A DNA stretch of 32,150 nt, taken from contig JAIBBR010000054.1 of the NCBI GenBank assembly GCA_019694575.1, positions 1 to 32,150 of the forward strand, read 5' to 3'. Origin of the DNA: Myxococcaceae bacterium. GTDB taxonomy: Bacteria > Myxococcota > Myxococcia > Myxococcales > Myxococcaceae. The notes beneath the pieces were generated by a model that was not told the origin of the DNA, did not search any database, and saw only the letters and a program-made list of their open reading frames with translations. Shown one piece after another: positions 18,114 through 25,581 of this stretch (position 1 is the first letter of the stretch; each line of letters starts with the position of its first letter). Made by a program: the position numbers and the translations under genes.

Positions 18114-18814
18114 GGAAAGTCGCCTCGCTTCCAGCGTGTATGGCCGGAAACGAGCTTGATGCGTCGCGGGGGCGACACCGTTCCACGGCGCGACTTGGTG
18201 ACTTCGACCACGAAAGCATCAGGTTCGAACTGCTCGCACTTGAGTTTTTGATCGACAGGCCATGCGCTCGTCTGCTCCTGCGCAGCGTCTGTTAGGAGCA
18301 CCACACGGGTTCGGGTTTTCTCACTGGCCAACGCCAGGCGCTTTAGCCAATGAGCGTCGAGGAGTTGATCAGGGGTGAATGCTGCCTGCAGATTGAGCGC
18401 TGACTGCGCATCGACCACAAGCCCATCGAATAACCCTCGAGCGGTGGTTCGAAGCACCCACTTGGCAAGGAGATCGTCTGGAGACTGCACGACAATGAAC
18501 CGCCGCAAATCCACACCAATTTGGGCTGCTCCCGGGGCGTGAAGCATCTCATCTGTGGAAAACCAAACACACCATGCATCAGATTGAGCCCGGTGGATTG
18601 CTGCCGTTAAGCGCAGAGCCAACTGGGTGACGCCGCCTCGCCCAAAGGCCCCGGAAAACTCAGAGACCCCCTGAAAAAAGCCACAGTCAGCTGCGAGCCC
18701 TTCAAGTCCAGGCCAATTTAAAGAACACCAATCAGTGCTCTCAGGAGCGGGTTTAACGCTCACCTGCTCTTCATCAATCTTAGACTTACGAACCTTTATC
18801 GACACAATCGCCAT
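18110..18814 (-). CDS. imuA: ImuA, RecA-like mutasome subunit
   Basis: A 234-residue protein with a RecA-like core. Ser-Glu-Phe-Ser-Gly-Ala-Phe-Gly-Arg-Gly-Gly takes the place of a P-loop but has no Gly-Lys-Thr/Ser, so ATP binding by the usual route is doubtful. It is followed by the ImuA-typical Val-Trp-Phe-Ser-Thr-Asp-Glu and Ile-Gly-Val-Asp-Leu-Arg-Arg-Phe-Ile-Val-Val. ImuA assists ImuB and DnaE2 in translesion synthesis. The ATG at 18814 is two bases from the SOS box, and the -10 within that box would put the transcript start at or next to this ATG, suggesting leaderless translation. The open frame continues to a TTG at 18871, but that runs through the operator. A GTG at 18763 is another possible start. 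Confidence 0.82.
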   Translation of the reverse strand: MAIVSIKVRKSKIDEEQVSVKPAPESTDWCSLNWPGLEGLAADCGFFQGVSEFSGAFGRGGVTQLALRLTAAIHRAQSDAWCVWFSTDEMLHAPGAAQIGVDLRRFIVVQSPDDLLAKWVLRTTARGLFDGLVVDAQSALNLQAAFTPDQLLDAHWLKRLALASEKTRTRVVLLTDAAQEQTSAWPVDQKLKCEQFEPDAFVVEVTKSRRGTVSPPRRIKLVSGHTRWKRGDFP

Positions 18815-18816
18815 TA

Positions 18817-18832
18817 CTGAACAAATTATCAG
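18817..18832 (-). promoter_or_regulatory. SOS-type box with embedded -10, imuA-imuB-dnaE2 promoter
   Basis: On the minus strand CTGATAATTTGTTCAG has the same CTGATA-N4-GTTCAG design as both recN boxes. GATAAT inside it differs from the consensus -10 at one base. A repressor here would cover the -10 element and the start codon region of the whole mutasome operon. Confidence 0.75.
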
Positions 18833-18874
18833 CACCCAGAGAAGATTTCCACGGAGGACTGTTCGGCGCAAAGA

Positions 18875-18946
18875 GACGCTCAGACGCTCAGACGCTCAGA
18901 CGCTCAGACGCTCAGACGCTCAGACGCTCAGACGCTCAGACGCTCA
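18875..18946. repeat. 8-bp tandem repeat, nine perfect copies
   Basis: GACGCTCA is repeated nine times without a mismatch over 72 bp, between the end of the GntR gene and the imuA promoter. The right-hand two units contain the last sense codons and the TGA of the GntR gene. Read on the minus strand, TGA recurs every 24 bases in each frame; on the plus strand all frames stay open. Perfect short-unit arrays are prone to copy-number change by slipped-strand replication. Confidence 0.97.
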
Positions 18947-19676
18947 CAACATCCGTGCCAGCCTGCGGGTCAAGCTTTTCGAGGGCACTGATCCATTTTG
19001 TAGCGAAAATCTTCCAGCGCTCCGTCCAAAAGCGACTCGCGTCAACGTCGTTTTTCTTCTGCAACAACTCCAACACGGCATAGTGGTCATCGAGCGACAT
19101 CACCGGCGTCATGCCGAAACCCATCGGCCAGTTCACCAGGAACAATGGCCTCAGCGAATTCAACATCACCGTGTGGGTCACGTTCTTCGAAGCACCCGCC
19201 ATCGCCCTCAAAAACTCCAGATCAGCCAGGCCGATAGACGGGCATTTTTTCTCTTGATGAATTGCTTCACCCAAAAAGCCAATGTACCGCTCGAGCCATT
19301 GAAGGTGCAGCTCCTCGCGGTGTAGCGCGGCGTCAGCAACCATGCCCGCAGTCTGACGCCCTACGACTAACATCAACTGCGTCGCTATTTGAACCCGACG
19401 GTCAGCCTCGCGCGCCCTCTCGATGATTTGTACCAAAAGCCGCAAATCAGCCGACTGCGTCAACTGCATTACTTTCAACCCATCAGATCGAAAACGCTCC
19501 AACAACCCACGTGACTGCAGCCGGCCCACTGCGGAAGTCACCGTATTGCGGCTCACTTCGAGCATTTGAGAAAGCCGCTTGTTGGTAGGCAGAAAATCTC
19601 CCTCGGGAAACTCCCCGCTAATGATTCTTCGCAGAATCCACTCCTCAACCTTGTCTACGACCAAATCGATGTGCAT
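18936..19676 (-). CDS. GntR-family regulator, FadR-like
   Basis: A 246-residue transcription factor with an N-terminal winged helix (about 1-70) carrying the GntR signature Leu-Pro-Thr-Asn-Lys-Arg-Leu-Ser and Val-Ser-Arg-Asn-Thr-Val-Thr. A helical FCD-type ligand domain follows (about 80-235). In FCD proteins an Asp-x-x-x-His pair helps bind a metal; the equivalent Asp-Leu-Glu-Phe-Leu here lacks the His, so ligand binding may be metal-free. The ATG shares one base with the comM stop (TAATG), indicating coupled translation; the Shine-Dalgarno lies in the codons for the ComM glycine tail. It ends inside the octamer repeat. Targets are unknown; it could act on the comM operon or on nearby imuA. 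Confidence 0.88.
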   Translation of the reverse strand: MHIDLVVDKVEEWILRRIISGEFPEGDFLPTNKRLSQMLEVSRNTVTSAVGRLQSRGLLERFRSDGLKVMQLTQSADLRLLVQIIERAREADRRVQIATQLMLVVGRQTAGMVADAALHREELHLQWLERYIGFLGEAIHQEKKCPSIGLADLEFLRAMAGASKNVTHTVMLNSLRPLFLVNWPMGFGMTPVMSLDDHYAVLELLQKKNDVDASRFWTERWKIFATKWISALEKLDPQAGTDVVSV

Positions 19677-21304
19677 TAGCTGCCTCCTCCACCGCCCCCC
19701 AACACACCTTGTTGAGCAGGATCTTTGAAAACCTGAACCGCTGTGCGGTTCATCGCTTGTTGTTTCAGCCAGTCACGACGATCAACCACTCGGCAATCGA
19801 TCGCGAATCGCATGTCTTCAGCTTCGATGCGTTCGTGCCCCTCTAAATCGGCACGCGTACGCGCCATCTTTAAAATACGGTCGTGGGCACGCGCAGAAAG
19901 TCCATGCTGCATCACTGCCTGCTGTAAGCTGCGCTGCGCCTCGGCGACCATGAGGCACATCTGCCGAACTTGCCGAGCACTCATTTGTGCGTTGCACAAA
20001 ATGCCCTTCGTATTCTTGAAGCGCGCCGCTTGCCGTTGACGCGCTTCAATCACGCGTTGCCGATACCATTCTGAAGGCTTTTCACGGCCCACCTCGGCGG
20101 TCATGTGCTGTACTTCGACGGCCCTCGTTTCGAGCGTAATGTCCACCCGATCGAGCAAGGGCCCACTGACGCGCGCGTGGTACTCGGCCACTCTATTCTG
20201 CGTGCACACACACACACGGTTACCTGTCACGTTAAAATAGCCGCACCGGCACGGGTTCATCGCCGCCACCAGCATCACCTGGCAGGGGTAGCTGACATTT
20301 TGATTGGCCCGCGCTAACCGCACCACGCCCTCCTCGAGCGGTTGCCGCAACACTTCGAGCACGTGTTTTTGAAACTCAGGCAACTCGTCGAGAAACAAAA
20401 CGCCTCGGTGGGCCATCGACAATTCTCCCGGGCGAGCCATCGGCCCTCCACCCACCAAGCCCGCATTCGAGATGGTGTGATGCGGCGCGCGAAAGGGCCG
20501 GTCATGAATCATCGACTCGCCATCGGCGATTAACCCCAACACCGAGTAAATCTTGGTGACCTCCAAGGTCTCTTGAAAGTCCATCGGAGGTAAAATGGTC
20601 GACAACCGACGCGCCAACATTGTCTTGCCCGAGCCAGGAGGCCCACACATCAGAACGTTGTGCCCACCCGCTGCCGCCACTTCGAGAGCATTTTTGACGT
20701 CGTTCTGCCCCCGCACATCACTCATGTCTAAAGCGGGCGCCCCTGCATTAAGAAGAATGCGCCCGGTTTGCCTGAGGGCCGGAGCTATCGTCTGTTCTCC
20801 CTGCAGAAAACCAAACGCGTCGGCCACTGTTGTCACCGGTATGACCTCGATACGGTCGACCAACGCTGCTTCAGCCGCGTTGGCAGTGGGCACCACGACA
20901 CCCTTGAACCCGCCATCGCGCGCTGCCAGCGCCAAAGGCAGCACGCCTCGAATCGGCTTTACCGCGCCGTCGAGCGAAAGCTCTCCACCATAGAGGTAGT
21001 CACCCATTTTCTCGCCGCTCAGAATACGCGCCGCCGCGAGCACGCCAATGGCGATCGGCAGCTCGAACGCGGCCCCTTCTTTTCGAATGTCGGCCGGAGC
21101 CAAGTTCACCGTGATTCGCTTGTGCGGCAGCTCGTAGCCCGAGTTCTTGAGCGCCGACACCACCCGCACTTTGCTCTCTTTCACCGCCCCCTCGGGCAGG
21201 CCGACAACATGAAAAAATGGCAACCCCAATGCCATGTCGACCTCGACGTCCACGACGACCGCGTCGACTCCCACCAACGCCCCCGACCTCACCCTCGCCA
21301 GCAC
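19676..21304 (-). CDS. comM: ComM/YifB-family Mg-chelatase-like AAA ATPase
   Basis: A 542-residue hexameric helicase-type ATPase. In naturally competent bacteria ComM promotes branch migration during integration of incoming DNA. An N-terminal Lon-protease-like fold (Ala-Arg-Val-Arg-Ser-Gly-Ala-Leu-Val-Gly-Val to about 170) is followed by AAA with Walker A Gly-Pro-Pro-Gly-Ser-Gly-Lys-Thr and the segment Phe-Arg-Ala-Pro-His-His-Thr, a Leu-Phe-Leu-Asp-Glu-Leu-Pro-Glu-Phe Walker B, and a four-cysteine insertion (Cys-Arg-Cys-Gly, Cys-Val-Cys). The GTG at 21304 places the start exactly where family members begin and has GAGGGAGGGG 6 bases before it; an ATG at 21328 is possible. It ends in six Gly and a Ser. 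Confidence 0.92.
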   Translation of the reverse strand: MLARVRSGALVGVDAVVVDVEVDMALGLPFFHVVGLPEGAVKESKVRVVSALKNSGYELPHKRITVNLAPADIRKEGAAFELPIAIGVLAAARILSGEKMGDYLYGGELSLDGAVKPIRGVLPLALAARDGGFKGVVVPTANAAEAALVDRIEVIPVTTVADAFGFLQGEQTIAPALRQTGRILLNAGAPALDMSDVRGQNDVKNALEVAAAGGHNVLMCGPPGSGKTMLARRLSTILPPMDFQETLEVTKIYSVLGLIADGESMIHDRPFRAPHHTISNAGLVGGGPMARPGELSMAHRGVLFLDELPEFQKHVLEVLRQPLEEGVVRLARANQNVSYPCQVMLVAAMNPCRCGYFNVTGNRVCVCTQNRVAEYHARVSGPLLDRVDITLETRAVEVQHMTAEVGREKPSEWYRQRVIEARQRQAARFKNTKGILCNAQMSARQVRQMCLMVAEAQRSLQQAVMQHGLSARAHDRILKMARTRADLEGHERIEAEDMRFAIDCRVVDRRDWLKQQAMNRTAVQVFKDPAQQGVLGGGGGGS

Positions 21305-21310
21305 CGTAAT

Positions 21311-21320
21311 CCCCTCCCTC
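21311..21320 (-). promoter_or_regulatory. strong ribosome-binding site deciding the comM start
   Basis: GAGGGAGGGG on the minus strand, 6 bases before the GTG at 21304. The ATG at 21328 lies upstream of it and has no comparable site. Confidence 0.6.
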
Positions 21321-21366
21321 TTCCTCATTGGAGTTGCCGCATGGTGACTCAGCAAGCTTCGTGCCC

Positions 21367-23049
21367 ATGCCTTCTCAGGGGGGAAGCCCAGCCTTGAGGT
21401 TATTCAACACTCCAGTTTCAGAGACTGAACCGGTCTCGCTTTCGGTATTGCCCCGTGGTCGATGGTATGTACAACCCGATGCTTCTCTACGAGTCGAGCA
21501 ACTGACGGTGGACTCCCGCTACGCGCTCTTCGACGCGGTGAAGCAGCGGCTCGCCGACGAACACGGAACACTCTTCAAAGAGGCGCAGCTGCGCGTGGCA
21601 TTGGCCTACCCCAGCCCGTACCACGTAGGCATGAGCTCGCTCGGCTTTCAAACCATCTACCGGGAGCTGCACCGGCACCCGCTTGCCTCAGCCGAGCGCG
21701 TCTTCTTACCCGACGACGTCGCCGCCTACCGCCAGCAGAATTTGCCAGTCTTCAGTTATGAGCGGCAAAAGCCCTTCTCTTCGTTCGATGTACTGGCCTT
21801 TTCGGTCGCTTACGAGCTGGAGCTGACGGGCATTTTCGAGCTGCTCACCTTGGCTGGCTTTTCTCCGTTTCGAGAGCAACGGTCGACCAGTGCGCCGTTG
21901 GTCGTCGCCGGCGGGCCGCTCACTTTTTCAAACCCAGAGCCTCTCGAACCCTTTGTCGATGTGTTGGTTCAGGGCGAAGCTGACGTACTGATTCACGAGC
22001 TGGTCGATGTCGCCGCCGAGCTGCGTGACAAAGTACGCATTCGCGAACACTTGGCGAAGCGGCCCGGCTTTCGGGTGCCCGGTCTCGCTGATGACAGCTC
22101 TCGCTTTTACGTGCACAAGACACCCGACCCGCAGCTGCCGGCATACTCGCAGATTCTCACCCCGCACACTGAGCTTCGCTCGATGTTTCTGATCGAACCT
22201 GAACGTGGTTGTTCGCGCGGGTGCCACTACTGCGTCATGCGCCGTACCACCAACGGCGGCATGCGCACCGTACCCATGGCCCAGGTGCTCGAACGGGTGC
22301 CGGCGCATGCCCGCCGGGTAGGTTTGGTAGGCGCGGCGGTGACTGATCACCCCCACATCGCCGACATCATTGGCACGCTGGTCAGCCAGGGCCGCGAGGT
22401 CGGCATTTCGTCACTGCGCGCCGATCGCCTCACGCCCAAACTGGTCGAGGGACTGCGGGGCGGAGGCGCTCAAAGCCTCACGGTGGCTTCTGACGGGGCT
22501 TCGCAGCGGTTGCGCGACTGGGTCGACCGTAAACATTCCGAGGCGCAGATCATACGCGCCGCCGAGCTGGCCAAAGCCGCGGGCATGAAGCGGCTCAAGG
22601 TCTACAACATGGTCGGCTTGCCCAACGAAGAAGAGCAAGACATCGACGAGTTGGCCCGCTTCACCCGCGAATTGGGGCGCATTTTACCCGTGGCCCTGGG
22701 CGTCGCGCCTTTCGCCGCCAAACGCAACACGCCACTCGATGGTTCACCTTTCGCCGGTATCTCGGTGATTGAACAACGGCTCAATCGTTTGCGACGTGCA
22801 CTCAAAGGCGCAGCCGAAGTGCGCCCCACCAGCGCCCGCTGGGCCTGGGTTGAATACATGCTCGCGCAATGCGGACCCGAAGCCGGTTTAGCCGCGCACA
22901 CCGCCTGGGAGCAGGGCGCCAGTTTTCGCGCGTGGGAAAAAGCATTCACCACGCATCAGTGCCAACCTTACGTCGCGCGACGCACCGTCGACGGCCGGCG
23001 CAACGCCGTGGTGTGGCCGTCGTTACCACCGCGCTCCGCCGCTACTTAA
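21367..23049 (+). CDS. radical SAM protein with B12-binding-like N-terminal domain
   Basis: A 560-residue protein. Residues 60-230 resemble the cobalamin-binding-type domain of the large radical SAM group (Tyr-Pro-Ser-Pro-Tyr-His-Val-Gly-Met-Ser-Ser-Leu-Gly-Phe, then Val-Ala-Gly-Gly-Pro), without the usual Asp-x-His-x-x-Gly cobalamin ligand that I could find. The radical SAM cluster motif is Cys282-x3-Cys286-x2-Cys289 in Glu-Arg-Gly-Cys-Ser-Arg-Gly-Cys-His-Tyr-Cys. It would bind a 4Fe-4S cluster and SAM; the substrate is unknown. Related proteins include the TIGR03960-like group. The ATG at 21367 is 63 bp from the divergent comM start. Its stop overlaps by 8 bp the stop of the convergent next gene. 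Confidence 0.85.
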   Translation: MPSQGGSPALRLFNTPVSETEPVSLSVLPRGRWYVQPDASLRVEQLTVDSRYALFDAVKQRLADEHGTLFKEAQLRVALAYPSPYHVGMSSLGFQTIYRELHRHPLASAERVFLPDDVAAYRQQNLPVFSYERQKPFSSFDVLAFSVAYELELTGIFELLTLAGFSPFREQRSTSAPLVVAGGPLTFSNPEPLEPFVDVLVQGEADVLIHELVDVAAELRDKVRIREHLAKRPGFRVPGLADDSSRFYVHKTPDPQLPAYSQILTPHTELRSMFLIEPERGCSRGCHYCVMRRTTNGGMRTVPMAQVLERVPAHARRVGLVGAAVTDHPHIADIIGTLVSQGREVGISSLRADRLTPKLVEGLRGGGAQSLTVASDGASQRLRDWVDRKHSEAQIIRAAELAKAAGMKRLKVYNMVGLPNEEEQDIDELARFTRELGRILPVALGVAPFAAKRNTPLDGSPFAGISVIEQRLNRLRRALKGAAEVRPTSARWAWVEYMLAQCGPEAGLAAHTAWEQGASFRAWEKAFTTHQCQPYVARRTVDGRRNAVVWPSLPPRSAAT

Positions 23050-23749
23050 CCGAAAAAATCGCGTCTATTTTTTTGCCACTCAAGCGCAGCGCTGTCTTGT
23101 GCTCGACGTCGAAAAACCAAAGCGCCGGCCCCTGGCTGCCCAGCCGCTCAAGCAACTGGCCATTGCGCTTACTCAGCAATTGACTGCCCTTCACCGCCCA
23201 CCGCATTTGCTCGGCCCGTGAAGGCGTACGCAACGCCGTCACGCCGTCGATGCCGTGAAAAGGGTTCGCGCCTTGCGCCAGCGAGCCATTCAAGTTGGCA
23301 AAGAACACTTTCTTCTGCTGCGCGTCGACAATGGCAGTACGCGCCGGAGCGCCAAGCCGGCAATCGCGGTTGTTGAGGTTGAGCGCCGGTAGGTCAAAGC
23401 CCGAGGCAGCGCCGATAGTCGCCACGAAGCGTTTGCTGCGCGCATCGTAGCGGGGCTCGCCTGCGCCCACATTGCTCAGGCCCGAGAGCACCACCACGGG
23501 CTCTTCTAAACGCAAATCGACCCTCCCGTGTAGCGTGACTTGCTGGCCTGGCTTGGCAGTACCTCCCTTGAGCGCAATGGTTTGCACCGGTCGACCGTCG
23601 AGCTTCACCGCCCGCGAGAGCTCAAGCACCACGTGCTCGCCCTTTTTCGCCACCTTGCCGCGCACCGTCTGGTAGCCGCCGGGAATAAACGAAGGAATGG
23701 GCGGGGTCAAAATTCGGCCAACGACACCCACTCCTGCGAACGACGGCAT
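23042..23749 (-). CDS. uncharacterised beta-rich protein, last in the elbD operon
   Basis: A 235-residue protein I do not recognise. The middle part (about 25-90) is rich in alternating hydrophobic strands with Val-Arg-Gly-Lys-Val, Thr-Leu-His-Gly-Arg-Val and Pro-Val-Val-Val-Leu-Ser-Gly, suggesting an OB-like or beta-barrel domain. The C-terminal half has no clear motif except several aromatic and basic residues. There is no signal peptide or transmembrane helix of normal length. The ATG at 23749 has GAGGGA 7 bases upstream; a start 10 codons earlier lacks one. It is 92 bp behind the zinc-ribbon gene and may belong to the same transcript. The stop overlaps the radical SAM stop on the other strand. 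Confidence 0.7.
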   Translation of the reverse strand: MPSFAGVGVVGRILTPPIPSFIPGGYQTVRGKVAKKGEHVVLELSRAVKLDGRPVQTIALKGGTAKPGQQVTLHGRVDLRLEEPVVVLSGLSNVGAGEPRYDARSKRFVATIGAASGFDLPALNLNNRDCRLGAPARTAIVDAQQKKVFFANLNGSLAQGANPFHGIDGVTALRTPSRAEQMRWAVKGSQLLSKRNGQLLERLGSQGPALWFFDVEHKTALRLSGKKIDAIFSVK

Positions 23750-23841
23750 GAATGACTCCCTCACCTTGAAGCAACCCAACCCATGGTTAACACAGCCAAT
23801 GGAGGCGCTCGCAGCCCGGCAAGGCGATGATTTCTCAGCGT

Positions 23842-24537
23842 CTACAACAGCTTCGAAAACAACGCGCGCAACCCAACCGACATTAAGTCGGTACCTCGCC
23901 CGAAACCGTGAGTGTCGCGTTCAAGCTCGCGATAGAAGCGGGCGACCGAAAGTTGGTCTATCACCAGACGGGCCGACACAGTCGGGTCGACACGCTGCCG
24001 TTTGTCTTCTTTCTCGGCCAGTTCGCGCAAAGTGCCTTCGAGTTGCTCGCCACCCAAAAAACAAATTGGCGCTTGGCAGTGCTGACAGTTCGACGTTTCA
24101 GACAACGGCACCGGAGCCCCGCAGCTGCTGCACTGCACCGTCTTCACTTTCGCCTTTAATGCTTCGAGCTCGGCCGCAGACGCCTGCCGCACAAACCCCT
24201 TCTCGCGCAGAAACTGAAAAAACGTGATGAAGCGGCCGTGCGCGTCACAGCGAAAATAGCTGAACGCGGTGGTGTGGCGCTTGTCGAAGGTTTCTTTGAG
24301 CACCCCGTTGCAGCGCGGGCATGCCTTCACTGCGTGGTGAGGCTGACGGGCTGACTCACGGCGTTCGTACATCGAGTGAAAAAGCTTCACCGTGGCGCCC
24401 GGCGTAAGCGCCAAACTTTCGCGCCCGTCAAACCACAGGCTGTTGCAGTGGTGGCACACGTCGATCTCGACGCGCGGCAGGTAGTGACCGTCGTAGACCT
24501 CGCTTTGGGCCTCGTGTCCGCACCCGGGACAATTCAT
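23842..24537 (-). CDS. zinc-ribbon protein with three zinc-binding modules
   Basis: A 231-residue protein. The first module is a TFIIB-type zinc ribbon: Cys-Pro-Gly-Cys near the N-terminus with Cys-His-His-Cys-Asn-Ser-Leu-Trp-Phe-Asp-Gly. The second has Cys-Pro-Arg-Cys at about 74 with Cys-Asp-Ala-His about 22 residues later. The third is Cys-Ser-Ser-Cys and Cys-Gln-His-Cys (about 137-156). The rest is helical with many charged residues. Such proteins bind nucleic acid or protein, but no partner is evident. The ATG has AGGGAG 7 bases upstream. It follows the SDR gene after 15 bp, so it is co-transcribed with elbD and the SDR. Confidence 0.85.
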   Translation of the reverse strand: MNCPGCGHEAQSEVYDGHYLPRVEIDVCHHCNSLWFDGRESLALTPGATVKLFHSMYERRESARQPHHAVKACPRCNGVLKETFDKRHTTAFSYFRCDAHGRFITFFQFLREKGFVRQASAAELEALKAKVKTVQCSSCGAPVPLSETSNCQHCQAPICFLGGEQLEGTLRELAEKEDKRQRVDPTVSARLVIDQLSVARFYRELERDTHGFGRGTDLMSVGLRALFSKLL

Positions 24538-24552
24538 CGACGCACTCCCTCT

Positions 24553-25581
24553 TCAGCGCTTGGCGAGCTCGGCCAAACGGCCTTTGGTACCCGGTAACGG
24601 GCCCGGCCCGCGCTTGGCAAAGACGTACTGCACGGTGTCTGAAAGCGTCTCGTAAACATCGCGCGGCTTGAAGTGTAGCTCACGCTCGGCCTTCGACGCA
24701 TCGAGCCAAAACCAGTGCTCGCCAATCTCGACTTCTTGCGGGTCTAACGTCGAGTCCACCCCACGCGCCCGGTTGAGACGAGTAAGCACCGCAGCCCCGA
24801 AAATGTTCACCGGCTTCGGCAACTTGAGCTTCGGAGCAGGCACTCCGGTCAACCGTTCCAGACGTGAGAAAAACTCTGACATTGACAGGTTCACACCCAT
24901 CAAGTGGCGCCCATACAGCTCGCCTTGGGTAAGCGCATTGACGGCGGCATCGGCCACGTCGCGCACGTCAGCGATTGAAATGCCTCCGCCCGGCATGGCG
25001 GGAATGTCACGTTGCAGAAATTTCACCACGGTCCACGTCGATGAGAGCCGGTCGTCGCCGGGCCCCATCAACAGGCTGGGGTTCAACACCACCAGGGGTA
25101 TTTGGTGATCGCGGCAGAACTGCAGCGCCAACTTCTCTTCGTAAATTTTCGACAAGTAGTACGGCCAACGGCCCACCACTTCGATGGGGTAGTCGTTGGC
25201 TTCTGACCGCGTGGCTTCGCTCGCTGACACCGCGATGGTGCCCGACGTCGATGCGAGCACGATGCGCGGCTTGGTACCCAGCTCACGCACGTCGCGCAGC
25301 AATTCACGTGTGCAATCGACATGCAGCTCATACATTTTGCGGCCGTCTTCATGGCGAAAGCTGACCAAACCAGCGAGGTGAAAAATACCTTCGACGCCCA
25401 GCAACGCCCGACGCACCAATGCGCGGTCTTTCAAATCACCCTGCAGCCATTCAACCTTGTGCGCCCATTCTGCCGCAGGCGCCGAGCGCGACAGTAACCG
25501 CACCTGATGCCCAGCGACCAACAGCCGTGGCACCAAATGCGCGCCTAAGAACCCCGTGCCTCCCGTGACGAGCAACTTCAT
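24553..25581 (-). CDS. extended SDR, dihydroflavonol-reductase-like NAD(P)-dependent oxidoreductase
   Basis: A 342-residue extended short-chain dehydrogenase. The nucleotide-binding Thr-Gly-Gly-Thr-Gly-Phe-Leu-Gly is at residues 6-13, an Ala-Gly-Leu-Val follows near 70, and the catalytic Tyr-x3-Lys is Tyr-Tyr-Leu-Ser-Lys near 145. The family includes 3-beta-hydroxysteroid dehydrogenases, dihydroflavonol reductases and NAD-dependent epimerases. The ATG overlaps the elbD stop by 4 bases, so the two proteins are made together. A reduction step on a fatty-acid- or glycerolipid-derived substrate is a reasonable inference, not shown. Confidence 0.9.
   Translation of the reverse strand: MKLLVTGGTGFLGAHLVPRLLVAGHQVRLLSRSAPAAEWAHKVEWLQGDLKDRALVRRALLGVEGIFHLAGLVSFRHEDGRKMYELHVDCTRELLRDVRELGTKPRIVLASTSGTIAVSASEATRSEANDYPIEVVGRWPYYLSKIYEEKLALQFCRDHQIPLVVLNPSLLMGPGDDRLSSTWTVVKFLQRDIPAMPGGGISIADVRDVADAAVNALTQGELYGRHLMGVNLSMSEFFSRLERLTGVPAPKLKLPKPVNIFGAAVLTRLNRARGVDSTLDPQEVEIGEHWFWLDASKAERELHFKPRDVYETLSDTVQYVFAKRGPGPLPGTKGRLAELAKR

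Noticed and set aside
18875-18946. CRISPR array
   Set aside because: The 8-bp units follow each other directly with no spacers, so it is a simple tandem repeat.
18735-19325. 196-residue plus-strand frame containing an eight-residue peptide repeat
   Set aside because: It runs antisense to imuA and the GntR gene and is open only because the octamer array lacks stops on that strand.
21411-21432. TTCAG-AGA-CTGAA inverted repeat as another SOS box
   Set aside because: The arms are 3 bp apart, not CTGA-N8-TCAG, and it lies inside the radical SAM coding sequence.
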